NCBI GenBank assembly: GCA_020027965.1 | Contig: JAHRHE010000014.1 | Location: forward strand, 1-35,842 | Source: Nitrospirota bacterium | Lineage (GTDB): Bacteria; Nitrospirota; Nitrospiria; Nitrospirales; Nitrospiraceae | Reading direction: 5' to 3' | DNA length: 35,842 bases | In this document: positions 7,901-15,233 of the stretch, in pieces | How the letters are laid out: each line of letters begins with the position of its first letter | How positions within the stretch are numbered: position 1 is the first letter of the stretch | The notes under the pieces: model-generated | Told to the model about the DNA's origin: nothing | Database searches by the model: none | Seen by the model: the letters and a program-made list of their open reading frames with translations, nothing else | Program-made: the position numbers and the translations under genes

Positions 7901-10900
7901 CAGGTCCCATGCGGTCGCTTTACCAGCTCTTCTTCGGCACACCCATGGGTGGTCTCCCCAGCAAGAAGATTCCCGTTACGCTGCCGAACGATATAGGCCT
8001 GGACCCCGGCGATAAAGCGGAAATGTGGTACTTCGATGCCTCACCCTTTGGGGATCCTGGCACGTGGCGCCTGGCCGGGTTGGCAACCGTCAGCGCCGAC
8101 GGCACCAAAATCGTTTCGGATCCGGGTGTCGGCATTGAGCGCTTCTGTGCGGTGTGCGGGATCATCGGCTGCATTTCGACAGCCCAGGCTGCCCAAAACA
8201 AGCAGCCGAATATTGTTCCTGGTGGAGAAAGCGGCGGTGAGCCGGTAGATTTGGCCACGGGCATCTTCACAGCGGGGAAAACCGATCTGGTGCTTCCCGG
8301 ACGCTTGCCGATTCGTATCAGCCGGGGCTTCAACCCCTTTGATCCCTTCAGCGCTCTCCGATTGTTTTCGTCGCCCTTGGGGCCAGGGTGGTCTCTGTCT
8401 GTTGATGTCACCCTTTCCTCCCCTACTGCGGACTTGTTGCGCCTCATCCTGCCGGGTAATTCACGGCTAGACCTGGTGCGACAATCTGGTGTGACGTTCA
8501 CCAACAGCACCCATCCTTCCTTGAGAGGTGCGGTGCTCAAAACTCTCCCGGAGGGCGGCCATCAACTGCGCTTCAAGGATGGGACCACCTGGCGGCTCAA
8601 ATCTTTCGAAGTTCAGTCGGGAACTTCCCTCGAGTTTCTGGTGGAGATTGCCGATCGGAATGGCAATAAGATCGCCATTGAACGGGGTGACAGGGGAAGA
8701 GTTTCCCGCATCGTCGACTCCGTCGGCAGGGCCTTGGAGTTTACATACAGTTTTGCTGGTGGAGTCCTCACGCAGATCCGCGACCCGTTGGGCCGGACCG
8801 TCCAGTACCGCTACGACAACAATGGCCGGCTTGCGACCGTAACCGATCTTGCGGTAGGGATGACGAGCTATGCCTATGACACCGAAGGCCGCATTCTCTC
8901 CATCACGGATCCAAAGGGAATCAAGTTCATCGAAAATTTCTATGGTCCCAGCGGCCGGGTCTTGCGGCAGGTGCAGGCGGATGGCGGCGAGTGGCGTTTC
9001 CGCTATCGGGTCGTTGGAGCCACGGTGACGGGACCTGGGTGTCCCGGAAACGGCTGCCCCTCGGAAGACTCCTGGGAAAACTTCCAGGCCGGCTATTCAA
9101 TTAAAGGCGGCGCTGTCACAGCGACCAGCATTGTTGACCCGCGTGGCAATGCGACTAGTCACCGGTTTAATAACGCGGGCTTTACTACCGAGGTCACCGA
9201 TGCACTCGGTCAGACTACTCGCTTCCAAAGAGATGCCGAGGGGAAGCTCTTGAGTACTACTGATTCGCTAAGCCGGACCACTCGGTACGAGTACGATACC
9301 GTCGCAAACGTCACAGCGGTTATAGACCATGCAGGACACGTCAGAAGATTCACCTATGAGCCCACCTTCAACAGGATGACCAGCGCCACGGACGAGCTTG
9401 GCAACCTGAATCGCTTTTCGCACGATGCCACAGGCAACTTGTCCATGGTCACCGATCCACTCGGGCACCTCCGCCCTTTCACCTATAACGACTTCGGTCA
9501 ACCCCTGAATGCCGTAGATCCCCTGGGCAATGTCACTGCCTTTGAGTACGATACTTTCGGTAATCTGGTCCGAATTACGGATCCGCTGGGAAATTCTTCC
9601 ACCAAGACCTATGACGGCGTCTCCCGACTCCTCACTCAGACAGATGCTTTGGGGAGAACCACTCGGTTCACTTACGATGATCTGAACCGCGTGGTCACTA
9701 TTCTGGACCCAATAGGAGGTCAAACAAAATATACGCGAGATCCCAACGGCAACCCACTTGTGATCACTGATGCTCGTGGGAATTCGCAGACTTTGGTCTA
9801 TGACAACATGGACCGCCTAATCCGCCGCACTGACCCACTGGGGAATGTCGAGAACCTTACCTATGACGGTAATGGCAACCTCACCAGGATAACAGATCGG
9901 AAGGGGCAAACGACTGCGATTGTTTACGATGCCCTGAACCGCAAAGCAAGAGTGGAATATCCAGACGGCTCGGTAACTAAGTCCGAGTACAACGCCGCGG
10001 GCCGCGTCATCGAAGCCGACGACATGAGTGATCCCCACCGGCCTATCGTGTTCGCCTACGACCTCCTGAATCGGGTGGTGGCCGAGACCACTTCCCTTGG
10101 GACAGTCAACTATCAGTACGACGCCCTCGGCCGTCGCACGTCAATGACCGTCAACGGTCAGGAGCCTCTGGTTTACACTTACGACGCTAACTCTAGGTTA
10201 CGAACAATGACCCAATTTCCCCTGAATCCGGTGACCCTTGAATATGATGCGTTGGGGCGTCGAACGTTACTGTCTCTGCCCAACGGTGTTTCCACCGAGT
10301 ACCGGTATGATCCTGGCAGTCGCCCTACCGCCCAGGTCTACCGGAACGCTACGAGTTTCCTGGGAGACTTGACTTACCAGTACGACTCCGTTGGCAACCG
10401 CATCGGCGTTGGCGGCTCATTCGCGCAGACCTTGATACCAGCCATTGTCACCGGAGCGACTTACGACGCCGCCAATCGTCAGCTTGCATTTGGTAACAAG
10501 ACGATGACATTTGACGCCAACGGAAACTTGCTCTCAATCACAGATCCCAGCGGGACTACGTCCTTTGCTTGGGATGTCCGTAACCGCCTGCTTGGGCTGG
10601 CTGGCCCCGGAATCGTGGCAGCATTTCAGTACGATGCCTTCGGCCGCCGGGCTCGGAAGACTGGCAACGGTGTTCTCGAAGTATTCCAGTTCGACGGGAT
10701 AAATCTTGTCTCAGAAAATCGCGGAGGAGTGGCAGCCCGATACCTCATGGGTCAGGGAATAGATCAACCACTCGCTCGAATCAGAGCGGACCGAAGTATT
10801 TTCTATTTGCCTGATGCCCTTAGCAGCACGATTGCGCTCACGGATGAAAAGGGTGGGATTTCCACGACGTACAGTTACGAACCATTTGGCAAAACTGCAA

Positions 10901-11676
10901 GCGCTGGCACGATCAATGACAACTCGCTTCGGTTTGCCGCGCGCGAGCAGGATGACATGGGTATCTACTATTTCCGGTCTCGCTACTTTGACCCTGCTCT
11001 AGGCCGGTTCATATCGGAGGACTCCTTTGGCCCTGCTGGTGGAAGCCTGAACCTCTACACGTACGCCGCCAACAACCCTACTCTGCTCCTCGATCCAACT
11101 GGGCATGAGCCAGTGTCACTCACTCTGTTGGCGTTCGCTGTTATTCTCAATGCGGCTGCATGGACCGCTGTTACTGCGGAAATCGGAGCCATCATGGAAG
11201 GTGGCGGGTTGAGTGCAGACCCCATCAAAGTACGGCAGGCGGGAGCAAGAGGATTTGCCGAGGGTGCAGTAAGAGGAGCAATCGAATTCTATTGCAGATT
11301 CACTTGCCCTGCAACCGCCGGAGCAGCAGCCGGGTTCTCGGTTAGCCTCATTGGACAATACCAACAGGGTGATCCGATTAGCCTTCCGCAGGCAGGGCGG
11401 GATGCAGCCCTAGGAGCCTTTGAGAACAAACTTAGTTCATTACTTCTCGCAGGCTTCCCTAGATCGCCAGTCGAGACAGGTTATCTCAAGCTGAGTATCG
11501 TAGAGGGCTGGCAAAACCTCTTATACGATCCGGTATTTACTAAAGGATACCAGTTGCTCCCGGTCAGGGCTGAAATTCTCGGAGGGCCACTTCAAGCAGT
11601 ATTGGAGTTCCTAAAGGGCATTGGGCATGCTTTATTGAATTCGGGTATGACCGACTCCCCTGGTGAGCGTAAGTGA
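4909..11676 (+). CDS. Giant exported Kelch-IPT-RHS/YD-repeat protein
   Basis: I start this 2,255-residue protein at the ATG at 4909, because it gives a normal signal peptide (hydrophobic core, then SPLYA) that a start at the GTG at 4837 would bury. In order come about six Kelch-like repeats with HTATLLPNG and ITGGR-type motifs (about 177-470), an SbsA-type Ig domain (477-577), two IPT/TIG domains (581-741), an Ig-like domain (744-847), a carboxypeptidase-regulatory-like domain (851-904), a DUF6531-like RHS entry domain (about 1109), many YD repeats (about 1245-1890) and the RHS core YFRSRYFDPALGRFISED (near 2018). The last 190 residues after the DPTGH boundary are a variable tip with hydrophobic helices that I do not recognise. 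RHS proteins form shells around a released C-terminal part, often a toxin. No immunity gene is evident downstream. Confidence 0.88.
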   Translation: MAHVGSLSSALWSLRPLAAAMGLVLLASPLYADSTSQPRTLFGPERFVRTAGPPSTFQRSFTVPPSVSAPFAMRLINGDPDEDDGKDADREKNKGDDHGSLRCKPSEEPRPHGEAVSSGRILLDGVEVVSPQDFSKHAEVLDKELRLTSGPHRLEIQIGGAPGTHLCLTMVGTIRPGKLEKPRAGHAATLLPDGSVLITGGRRKERDILDSAEIFDPQTLRSRLLTVELTAPRTEHTATLVPNGEVLVAAGRDTHGVLFSTELFQRDGTFHPLPATVQVPRAGHTATLLPDGRVVILGGRDVSNLGLDQAESFEVPTGLLYDPRSGQFSVLPHALQVPRHNHTATLLPNGKVLVVGGRQDEEILGSAELFDPATGESTLVEAQLRNPRMRHTASLLNDARVLIAGGRNKKDALDSVEVFDPASQTFTRLRPKLRAERFNHTATVLPTGDILIAGGREDEDKDPTGEIELYFQPGQDTTPPTVLEIAPPTDTTGVSQTPLIAIRFSEPINVTTLKGTTMTLTGPQGPVPGSVSPGDEGLLAFFVPTAPLTPGTTYTLAFQGVTDRAGNPLPTFASRFTTVLPPPVITGFSPGSGPPGTTVTITGEQFVQVQSVDFNGVPAAFTVVSPAELTATVPAGAQSGPISITTPGGTATSAIFTVITGPTILNFDPTSGSFGTSVTITGQNFSSVASQNQVKFNGVPAIVTSATLTEIRATVPHQATTGPITVTTALGNAAGPSDFTVTLRQDFTLSAAPAQTMTLQGGQGSYVLNVTGQGTFTGLVSLSVSGLPTGVAAKFDAPTLTTGQNTLLTLAASSAVQVGVASFTLSGTATIDTGPKTQTIPLTLEVLAAAGRTAVSGQFLTVDGRPIQGVEVKIGSVQGRTDAAGNFLLLDVPAGAQLLMVDANVAVAGFPIYNVGLDLIAGQTLVLPAFRITPPPRPERFTPISNASADQIITDPRFPGVEITLPAGVTIIGWDGQLKNKIAVERLDPDRLPVPPPPGPMRSLYQLFFGTPMGGLPSKKIPVTLPNDIGLDPGDKAEMWYFDASPFGDPGTWRLAGLATVSADGTKIVSDPGVGIERFCAVCGIIGCISTAQAAQNKQPNIVPGGESGGEPVDLATGIFTAGKTDLVLPGRLPIRISRGFNPFDPFSALRLFSSPLGPGWSLSVDVTLSSPTADLLRLILPGNSRLDLVRQSGVTFTNSTHPSLRGAVLKTLPEGGHQLRFKDGTTWRLKSFEVQSGTSLEFLVEIADRNGNKIAIERGDRGRVSRIVDSVGRALEFTYSFAGGVLTQIRDPLGRTVQYRYDNNGRLATVTDLAVGMTSYAYDTEGRILSITDPKGIKFIENFYGPSGRVLRQVQADGGEWRFRYRVVGATVTGPGCPGNGCPSEDSWENFQAGYSIKGGAVTATSIVDPRGNATSHRFNNAGFTTEVTDALGQTTRFQRDAEGKLLSTTDSLSRTTRYEYDTVANVTAVIDHAGHVRRFTYEPTFNRMTSATDELGNLNRFSHDATGNLSMVTDPLGHLRPFTYNDFGQPLNAVDPLGNVTAFEYDTFGNLVRITDPLGNSSTKTYDGVSRLLTQTDALGRTTRFTYDDLNRVVTILDPIGGQTKYTRDPNGNPLVITDARGNSQTLVYDNMDRLIRRTDPLGNVENLTYDGNGNLTRITDRKGQTTAIVYDALNRKARVEYPDGSVTKSEYNAAGRVIEADDMSDPHRPIVFAYDLLNRVVAETTSLGTVNYQYDALGRRTSMTVNGQEPLVYTYDANSRLRTMTQFPLNPVTLEYDALGRRTLLSLPNGVSTEYRYDPGSRPTAQVYRNATSFLGDLTYQYDSVGNRIGVGGSFAQTLIPAIVTGATYDAANRQLAFGNKTMTFDANGNLLSITDPSGTTSFAWDVRNRLLGLAGPGIVAAFQYDAFGRRARKTGNGVLEVFQFDGINLVSENRGGVAARYLMGQGIDQPLARIRADRSIFYLPDALSSTIALTDEKGGISTTYSYEPFGKTASAGTINDNSLRFAAREQDDMGIYYFRSRYFDPALGRFISEDSFGPAGGSLNLYTYAANNPTLLLDPTGHEPVSLTLLAFAVILNAAAWTAVTAEIGAIMEGGGLSADPIKVRQAGARGFAEGAVRGAIEFYCRFTCPATAGAAAGFSVSLIGQYQQGDPISLPQAGRDAALGAFENKLSSLLLAGFPRSPVETGYLKLSIVEGWQNLLYDPVFTKGYQLLPVRAEILGGPLQAVLEFLKGIGHALLNSGMTDSPGERK

Positions 11677-11765
11677 GCTGAGATGCCTGACGGCGCGGGG
11701 AAGGTTCTTTCTCGTATGCTGTGGTCTGGACTCCACTGAGTGAGAGTTAAGAGGGGCTTCTGGTG

Positions 11766-12971
11766 ATGAAGGGGCAAGAGTGGCGTTGGATTTGGACCTC
11801 TCGGGTTCAGCAGGCGTGCGGGGGCGTTCTGGCCCTCACCCTTCTCTTATCCCTGCCCATCACCGCCCTTGCCCAGGAGATCCACTACCTCTACGACGAT
11901 CTGGATCGCCTCATCGCAGTGATCGACCAGCAGGGGCGGACCGCCATCTATGAGTACGACGCGGTGGGAAACATCTTGGCCATTCGTCGAGTGGATGCCA
12001 CCGGGCCGGTCGCCATCACCTTGGTGAATCCAACTCAAGGAGGCATCGGGGCCCAGGTCCAGCTCTTTGGGATCGGCTTTAGCAACATTCCGACCGAGAA
12101 TACGATTGCCTTCAACGGCGTCCCCGCTCCTGTGCTGGCTGCCAGTGTTAACAGCCTGACGACTCAGGTCCCGACCGGCACCACCACTGGCCTCATCACG
12201 GTAACCACGCCCTTGGGCTCGGCGGTCTCGCCCACGCCGTTCACGTTCATCGGGGCAAAGGTCACCGTGTCACCCACTCAGGCCACCTTAGTGGTCCGAG
12301 CCAGCCAACAATTCAGCGCCACGGTTACCGAGACAGCCGATGAACGCGTCGCCTGGAGTGTGAATGGGATCACAGGCGGCAATGCCACGGGTGGAACTAT
12401 CAACTCCGAGGGAATCTATACCGCACCCGCCGCAGTCCCTACCCCACCCACGGTCACGATCCGCGTGGCCAGCGTTCCCTCTCCAGGGGTGTTCGCCGAG
12501 GCCACGGTCACGATCGTGCAGGAGGCGACCGACTTTGCCGAAGCGGCGGTGAGCGTCCGCTTCGGCCCGCCTCCGCCGGGAACCATTGGCACTGCACCCA
12601 TCAGCGTCCTTTTTGGCCCGCCGCCTCCTGGAACCGTAGTCGGCAGGGACGTGAGCGTCACGAATGGTCCCCTCATCACCGCCGTCAGCCCGTCAAGCGG
12701 TATCCAGGGGGCCAGTAACTTGGCTGTCACTCTTCGGGGGGTAAACCTCAACGGGGCCACGGCGCTCACGTTTCTTCTGAATAGAACCAGCGATGGGAGC
12801 ATCTCGGCCTCTGGGCTGTCGGTTACTCCAGAGGGGACCGAGGCACAGGCGACCCTAACGATTACCGCCACTGCCCCCCTCGGGCCCCGGGCCGTGGTCA
12901 TCACGACTCCGGCGGGTCCCTCGAGCACGTTGGAGCTTGGCACGAACATCTTTTCCGTACTCGCTCCGTAG
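11766..12971 (+). CDS. Exported mini-YD-repeat / IPT protein with GPPPPGT repeats
   Basis: This 401-residue protein begins with a signal peptide (cleavage after ITALA) followed at once by two YD-repeat signatures, YLYDDLDRLIAVID and YEYDAVGNILAIRR, as in the large RHS protein upstream. An IPT/TIG domain follows (about 75-155), then a Big_2-like Ig domain (about 158-245), a short tandem repeat of about 20 residues containing SV-x-FGPPPPGT (two clear copies), and a last IPT-like domain. The ATG at 11766 follows GAGGGG; a GTG lies one codon earlier. It sits 89 nt behind the RHS gene and is probably part of the same surface module. Two YD repeats are too few to form an RHS shell, so it may pair with the large protein or be a domain relic. 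Function unknown. Confidence 0.7.
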   Translation: MKGQEWRWIWTSRVQQACGGVLALTLLLSLPITALAQEIHYLYDDLDRLIAVIDQQGRTAIYEYDAVGNILAIRRVDATGPVAITLVNPTQGGIGAQVQLFGIGFSNIPTENTIAFNGVPAPVLAASVNSLTTQVPTGTTTGLITVTTPLGSAVSPTPFTFIGAKVTVSPTQATLVVRASQQFSATVTETADERVAWSVNGITGGNATGGTINSEGIYTAPAAVPTPPTVTIRVASVPSPGVFAEATVTIVQEATDFAEAAVSVRFGPPPPGTIGTAPISVLFGPPPPGTVVGRDVSVTNGPLITAVSPSSGIQGASNLAVTLRGVNLNGATALTFLLNRTSDGSISASGLSVTPEGTEAQATLTITATAPLGPRAVVITTPAGPSSTLELGTNIFSVLAP

Positions 12972-12986
12972 TGAGAAGGAGGAACC

Positions 12987-14405
12987 ATGGTTAGGCAATC
13001 AGCCATCAGCGATCAACAATTAACAAGCGGCAGACTGTCCACTCTCAGCTATCGGTGGCGAACTGTTCGTTGTCTGATGATAACTGCCAACTGTCTGCTG
13101 ATAGCCACTCCTGCCTTTGCCCAGCAGACCCTTTCATGTGGGAGCACGGGGGCCGATTTGGCATTCAACCCGACAGTCAGCACCACCCTGACCCTGCCGC
13201 CAAGCGGCGTCTTCAACTTCACCACAGTCAATGTACCGAGCGACGTGACCGTGGCCTTTACCAAGAACGCCGCCAATACCCCCGTCACCATCCTGGCGAC
13301 TGGCGATGTGACCATCAATGGAATCATTGACGTGAGCGGCAAAGCCGCCGGGACCTCTGGCATCCCGGGCCAGGGTGGACCTGGAGGGTTTGACGGAGGG
13401 ATGGGGGGCAACCCCACCGTTGCCGTTAATGGGACTTCCGGACTCGGACCTGGAGGAGGAGGTGGTGGCGACGACACCGTTGGTAGCGGGGGGAGTGGAG
13501 GTGGCTTCGGCACCGCCGGGGTGGGGTCGCGAGCCGGACCGACCTATGGTATCCCCACGCTGCTCCCGCTCATTGGGGGCTCGGGAGGCGGTGGAGCCCA
13601 GACTGTCCAAGGCCTTACAGCCGGTGGAGGAGGAGGGGGTGGTGGCGCGATCTTGATTTGCGCTCCTGGGACAATCACCTTTACTAGTCCCGGTACCATA
13701 AGAGCCAATGGAGGGAGGGCAGGAGGAGGTGGGGGCGGATCGGGCGGTGGCATCCGCCTGATCGCGAACAGGATCACGGGAAGTGGTGCGACAATCGAGT
13801 CTGTAGGGGGACTCTTAAATTTCCTTTTTCCGTCGGGTGGCTTAGGGCGCATTCGCCTCGAGGCCTTCGAGACTACCGTGACCGGCCCCATTACCCCGCC
13901 ACCCTCCGGAGGGCTTCCAGGGCCGGTGACGCCCCCTGCAGGATCTCCCACCCTCCAGATCACATCGGTAGGAGGGGTGACCCCGCCCGCGAATCCACAA
14001 GGCTCCTTCCTGGCGTTGTCTGATATCACACTAAGCCCCACCGTGACCAATCCGCTCACGGTAAATCTGACCGCGGCCAATATCCCTGTAGGGACCTTCG
14101 TGGCGGTGACCGTGACCCCCGAGGCTGGGCCTCGGACGACGGAGAACAGCACGGCCCTCAGCGGGACTCTTGCCGGCTCGACCGCCTCGGCCAGCGTGAC
14201 GCTGCGGAACGGCGTCAGTATCATCAGCGCCACGGCCACCTTTGCCACTTCCCCGACCGCGAGCCTCGGCGCTCCAATGATGATCGGGGAGGAAGAAGTA
14301 AAATGGATCCGCGTGGGAGCCGTTTATGGCGGGCCCTCGACGCTGACGTACATCACGGCCTCAGGCAAGGAGGTTCCGGAGGAACAGATCGCATCCCGCA
14401 GGTAG
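12987..14405 (+). CDS. Exported glycine-rich repetitive protein
   Basis: This 472-residue protein has a strong ribosome-binding site (AAGGAGG at 12976-12982) 4-5 nt before the ATG. Its first 30 or so codons are made of a word-built inverted repeat, after which comes a signal-peptide core ending in ATPAFA. Residues of about 95-260 contain long Gly runs broken by short hydrophobic strands (VTINGIIDVSG, ILICAPGTITFTSPGTIRANGG), a beta-helix or adhesin-like pattern. The second half is Thr/Val-rich and Ig-like and ends in a more ordinary segment (EEEVKWIRVGAVYGG). Only 15 nt separate it from the mini-YD gene, so the three exported proteins probably form one unit. Binding or matrix function is a guess. 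Confidence 0.7.
   Translation: MVRQSAISDQQLTSGRLSTLSYRWRTVRCLMITANCLLIATPAFAQQTLSCGSTGADLAFNPTVSTTLTLPPSGVFNFTTVNVPSDVTVAFTKNAANTPVTILATGDVTINGIIDVSGKAAGTSGIPGQGGPGGFDGGMGGNPTVAVNGTSGLGPGGGGGGDDTVGSGGSGGGFGTAGVGSRAGPTYGIPTLLPLIGGSGGGGAQTVQGLTAGGGGGGGGAILICAPGTITFTSPGTIRANGGRAGGGGGGSGGGIRLIANRITGSGATIESVGGLLNFLFPSGGLGRIRLEAFETTVTGPITPPPSGGLPGPVTPPAGSPTLQITSVGGVTPPANPQGSFLALSDITLSPTVTNPLTVNLTAANIPVGTFVAVTVTPEAGPRTTENSTALSGTLAGSTASASVTLRNGVSIISATATFATSPTASLGAPMMIGEEEVKWIRVGAVYGGPSTLTYITASGKEVPEEQIASRR
12994..13105 (+). repeat. Quasi-palindrome of 7-nt words inside a signal peptide
   Basis: The left arm (about 12994-13035) reads as AATCAGC-CATCAGC-GATCAAC-AATTAAC, and the right arm (13061-13105) as TGATGAT-AACTGCC-AACTGTC-TGCTGAT-AGCC. 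Reversed and complemented, the right arm matches the left in register in two blocks, GC-x-ATCAGC and CAGAC, with weaker pairing between. It lies just after the start codon of the glycine-rich protein and is translated without a stop into its N-terminal region. Confidence 0.6.
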
Positions 14406-14709
14406 GCCATGACCACTGTCCCCACGGCCACCACCACTTTCCCTCTGTTGGCCTCGGCCGGGGAGGGGCGCCTTTTCGCGGAAGGGGAGTTTTGAGAAGG
14501 GGGTCAGACTTTTGGATCTTGACAACTTGACGCGGTGAGCTAGCCCGCTGGCCGGAGGACTAAAAAGGCTTCTCGGAGTGAAGACGCCGAGGCTCAGTCT
14601 TCAGCACCCGCTTTCGCCGCGCTCCAGCGGGCCGCCGACCCGTCGGCCACAGAGCTTGGGCGGCGTGCCGAAGCCAGGCGAAGGCGGCTTCGTCCTCAGT
14701 CCTGGTGTT
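14406..14709. other. Intergenic stretch with RAYT-like motif and hairpin-rich block
   Basis: No gene is supported in these 304 bases. At about 14497-14525 is GGGGGTCAGACTTTTGGATC followed by TTGACA, which resembles a degenerate copy of the GGGGTCAGGTCTTGA-type motif often found next to REP-associated tyrosine transposases (from memory). From 14556 to 14703 lies a block bounded by AGGACT and its complement AGTCCT. It contains two inner hairpins, CCCGCT/AGCGGG near 14610-14632 and CGAAGCC/GGCTTCG near 14669-14692. It could be a decayed mobile-element end or a structured RNA; the sequence does not decide. Confidence 0.3.
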
Positions 14710-15129
14710 TCAGATGAAGAGCGTCGTTTCCGCGTCGGCGGTGAGTGAGAGGATGGCGGGAAGGCCCAGGACTTCGTCCACGTTCTTGGCGACCGTTTCG
14801 GCGTCCACCCCCATGTACTCCAGCCCGGCGCTGCAGGCCACGAGCCGGAAGTGACCCACCTGGCGCGCCTCTTTGAACATCTCCGAGATCCGGGGCACTT
14901 TCTTTTCCTTTAGCAATCGGCTGACCTCCTCGGCCTGTGCCGCGTACTCAGGGGGAAAGTCCACCGCGTCAATCTGGCCTTCCGCCAGCTTCTTGATCGT
15001 CCAGAACAGCAGGACGACGACGACTTCTTTGCCCATCGCGGCGGCCGTCAGGCCGAGCGTAGCCACCTGGTGGAGCTTGTCGTACGTAGCGTTGTGGGCG
15101 AAAATCACGAATCGAGGCTTGTGTTTCAT
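14710..15129 (-). CDS. DsrE/DsrF-like family protein
   Basis: This 139-residue cytoplasmic protein has the Rossmann-like pattern of the DsrE/TusD family: an RFVIFAHNATYDKLHQVATLGLTAAAMG start, a VVVVLLF strand, and a conserved-type Cys in VACSAGLEYMGV near the second half. DsrE-like proteins carry persulfides or act in sulfur relay, but many free-standing members have no known role. The single Cys lies where family members often have the active one. Its own promoter (15204-15232) lies just behind hutU, so it is probably expressed separately from the hut genes. Nothing nearby points to a dissimilatory sulfur pathway. Confidence 0.75.
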   Translation of the reverse strand: MKHKPRFVIFAHNATYDKLHQVATLGLTAAAMGKEVVVVLLFWTIKKLAEGQIDAVDFPPEYAAQAEEVSRLLKEKKVPRISEMFKEARQVGHFRLVACSAGLEYMGVDAETVAKNVDEVLGLPAILSLTADAETTLFI

Positions 15130-15144
15130 GAGGGTTCTCCACCC

Positions 15145-15175
15145 CTCACCCTCGCCCTCTCCCCTTCGGGGAGCG
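15145..15175. repeat. Common CACCCTCGCCCTCTCCCC repeat with hairpin
   Basis: The words CTCACCCTCGCCCTCTCCCC lead into a CTCCCC-TTC-GGGGAG hairpin (15160-15174). This is a widespread intergenic repeat in GC-rich bacteria and resembles the motif at 4661-4680. It lies in the leader of the DsrE-like gene. Confidence 0.5.
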
Positions 15176-15203
15176 GGATAGGAGAGGAGCGGGTATGTGC
15201 CAG

Positions 15204-15232
15204 ATTATACGTCCCTATAAGAATGATGACAA
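15204..15232 (-). promoter_or_regulatory. Sigma-70 promoter of the DsrE-like gene
   Basis: On the minus strand TTGTCA (15227-15232) and a perfect TATAAT (15204-15209) are 17 nt apart. Transcription should start near 15197, giving a leader of about 65 nt that carries the CCCTCTCCCC repeat hairpin. The -35 box directly follows the hutU stop codon. Confidence 0.65.
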
Positions 15233-15233
15233 G

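Noticed and set aside
8750-10900. Regular repeats that might suggest a CRISPR array or tandem DNA repeat
   Set aside because: The periodicity is at protein level (YD repeats of an RHS protein) and the DNA units differ too much; there are no spacers.
14556-14712. Read-through of the DsrE-like UGA stop into a 48-codon in-frame extension (possible selenocysteine)
   Set aside because: The extension is Arg/Pro-rich with no DsrE homology, and an open frame of this length is expected by chance at this GC content. No SECIS-like hairpin stands out next to the UGA.
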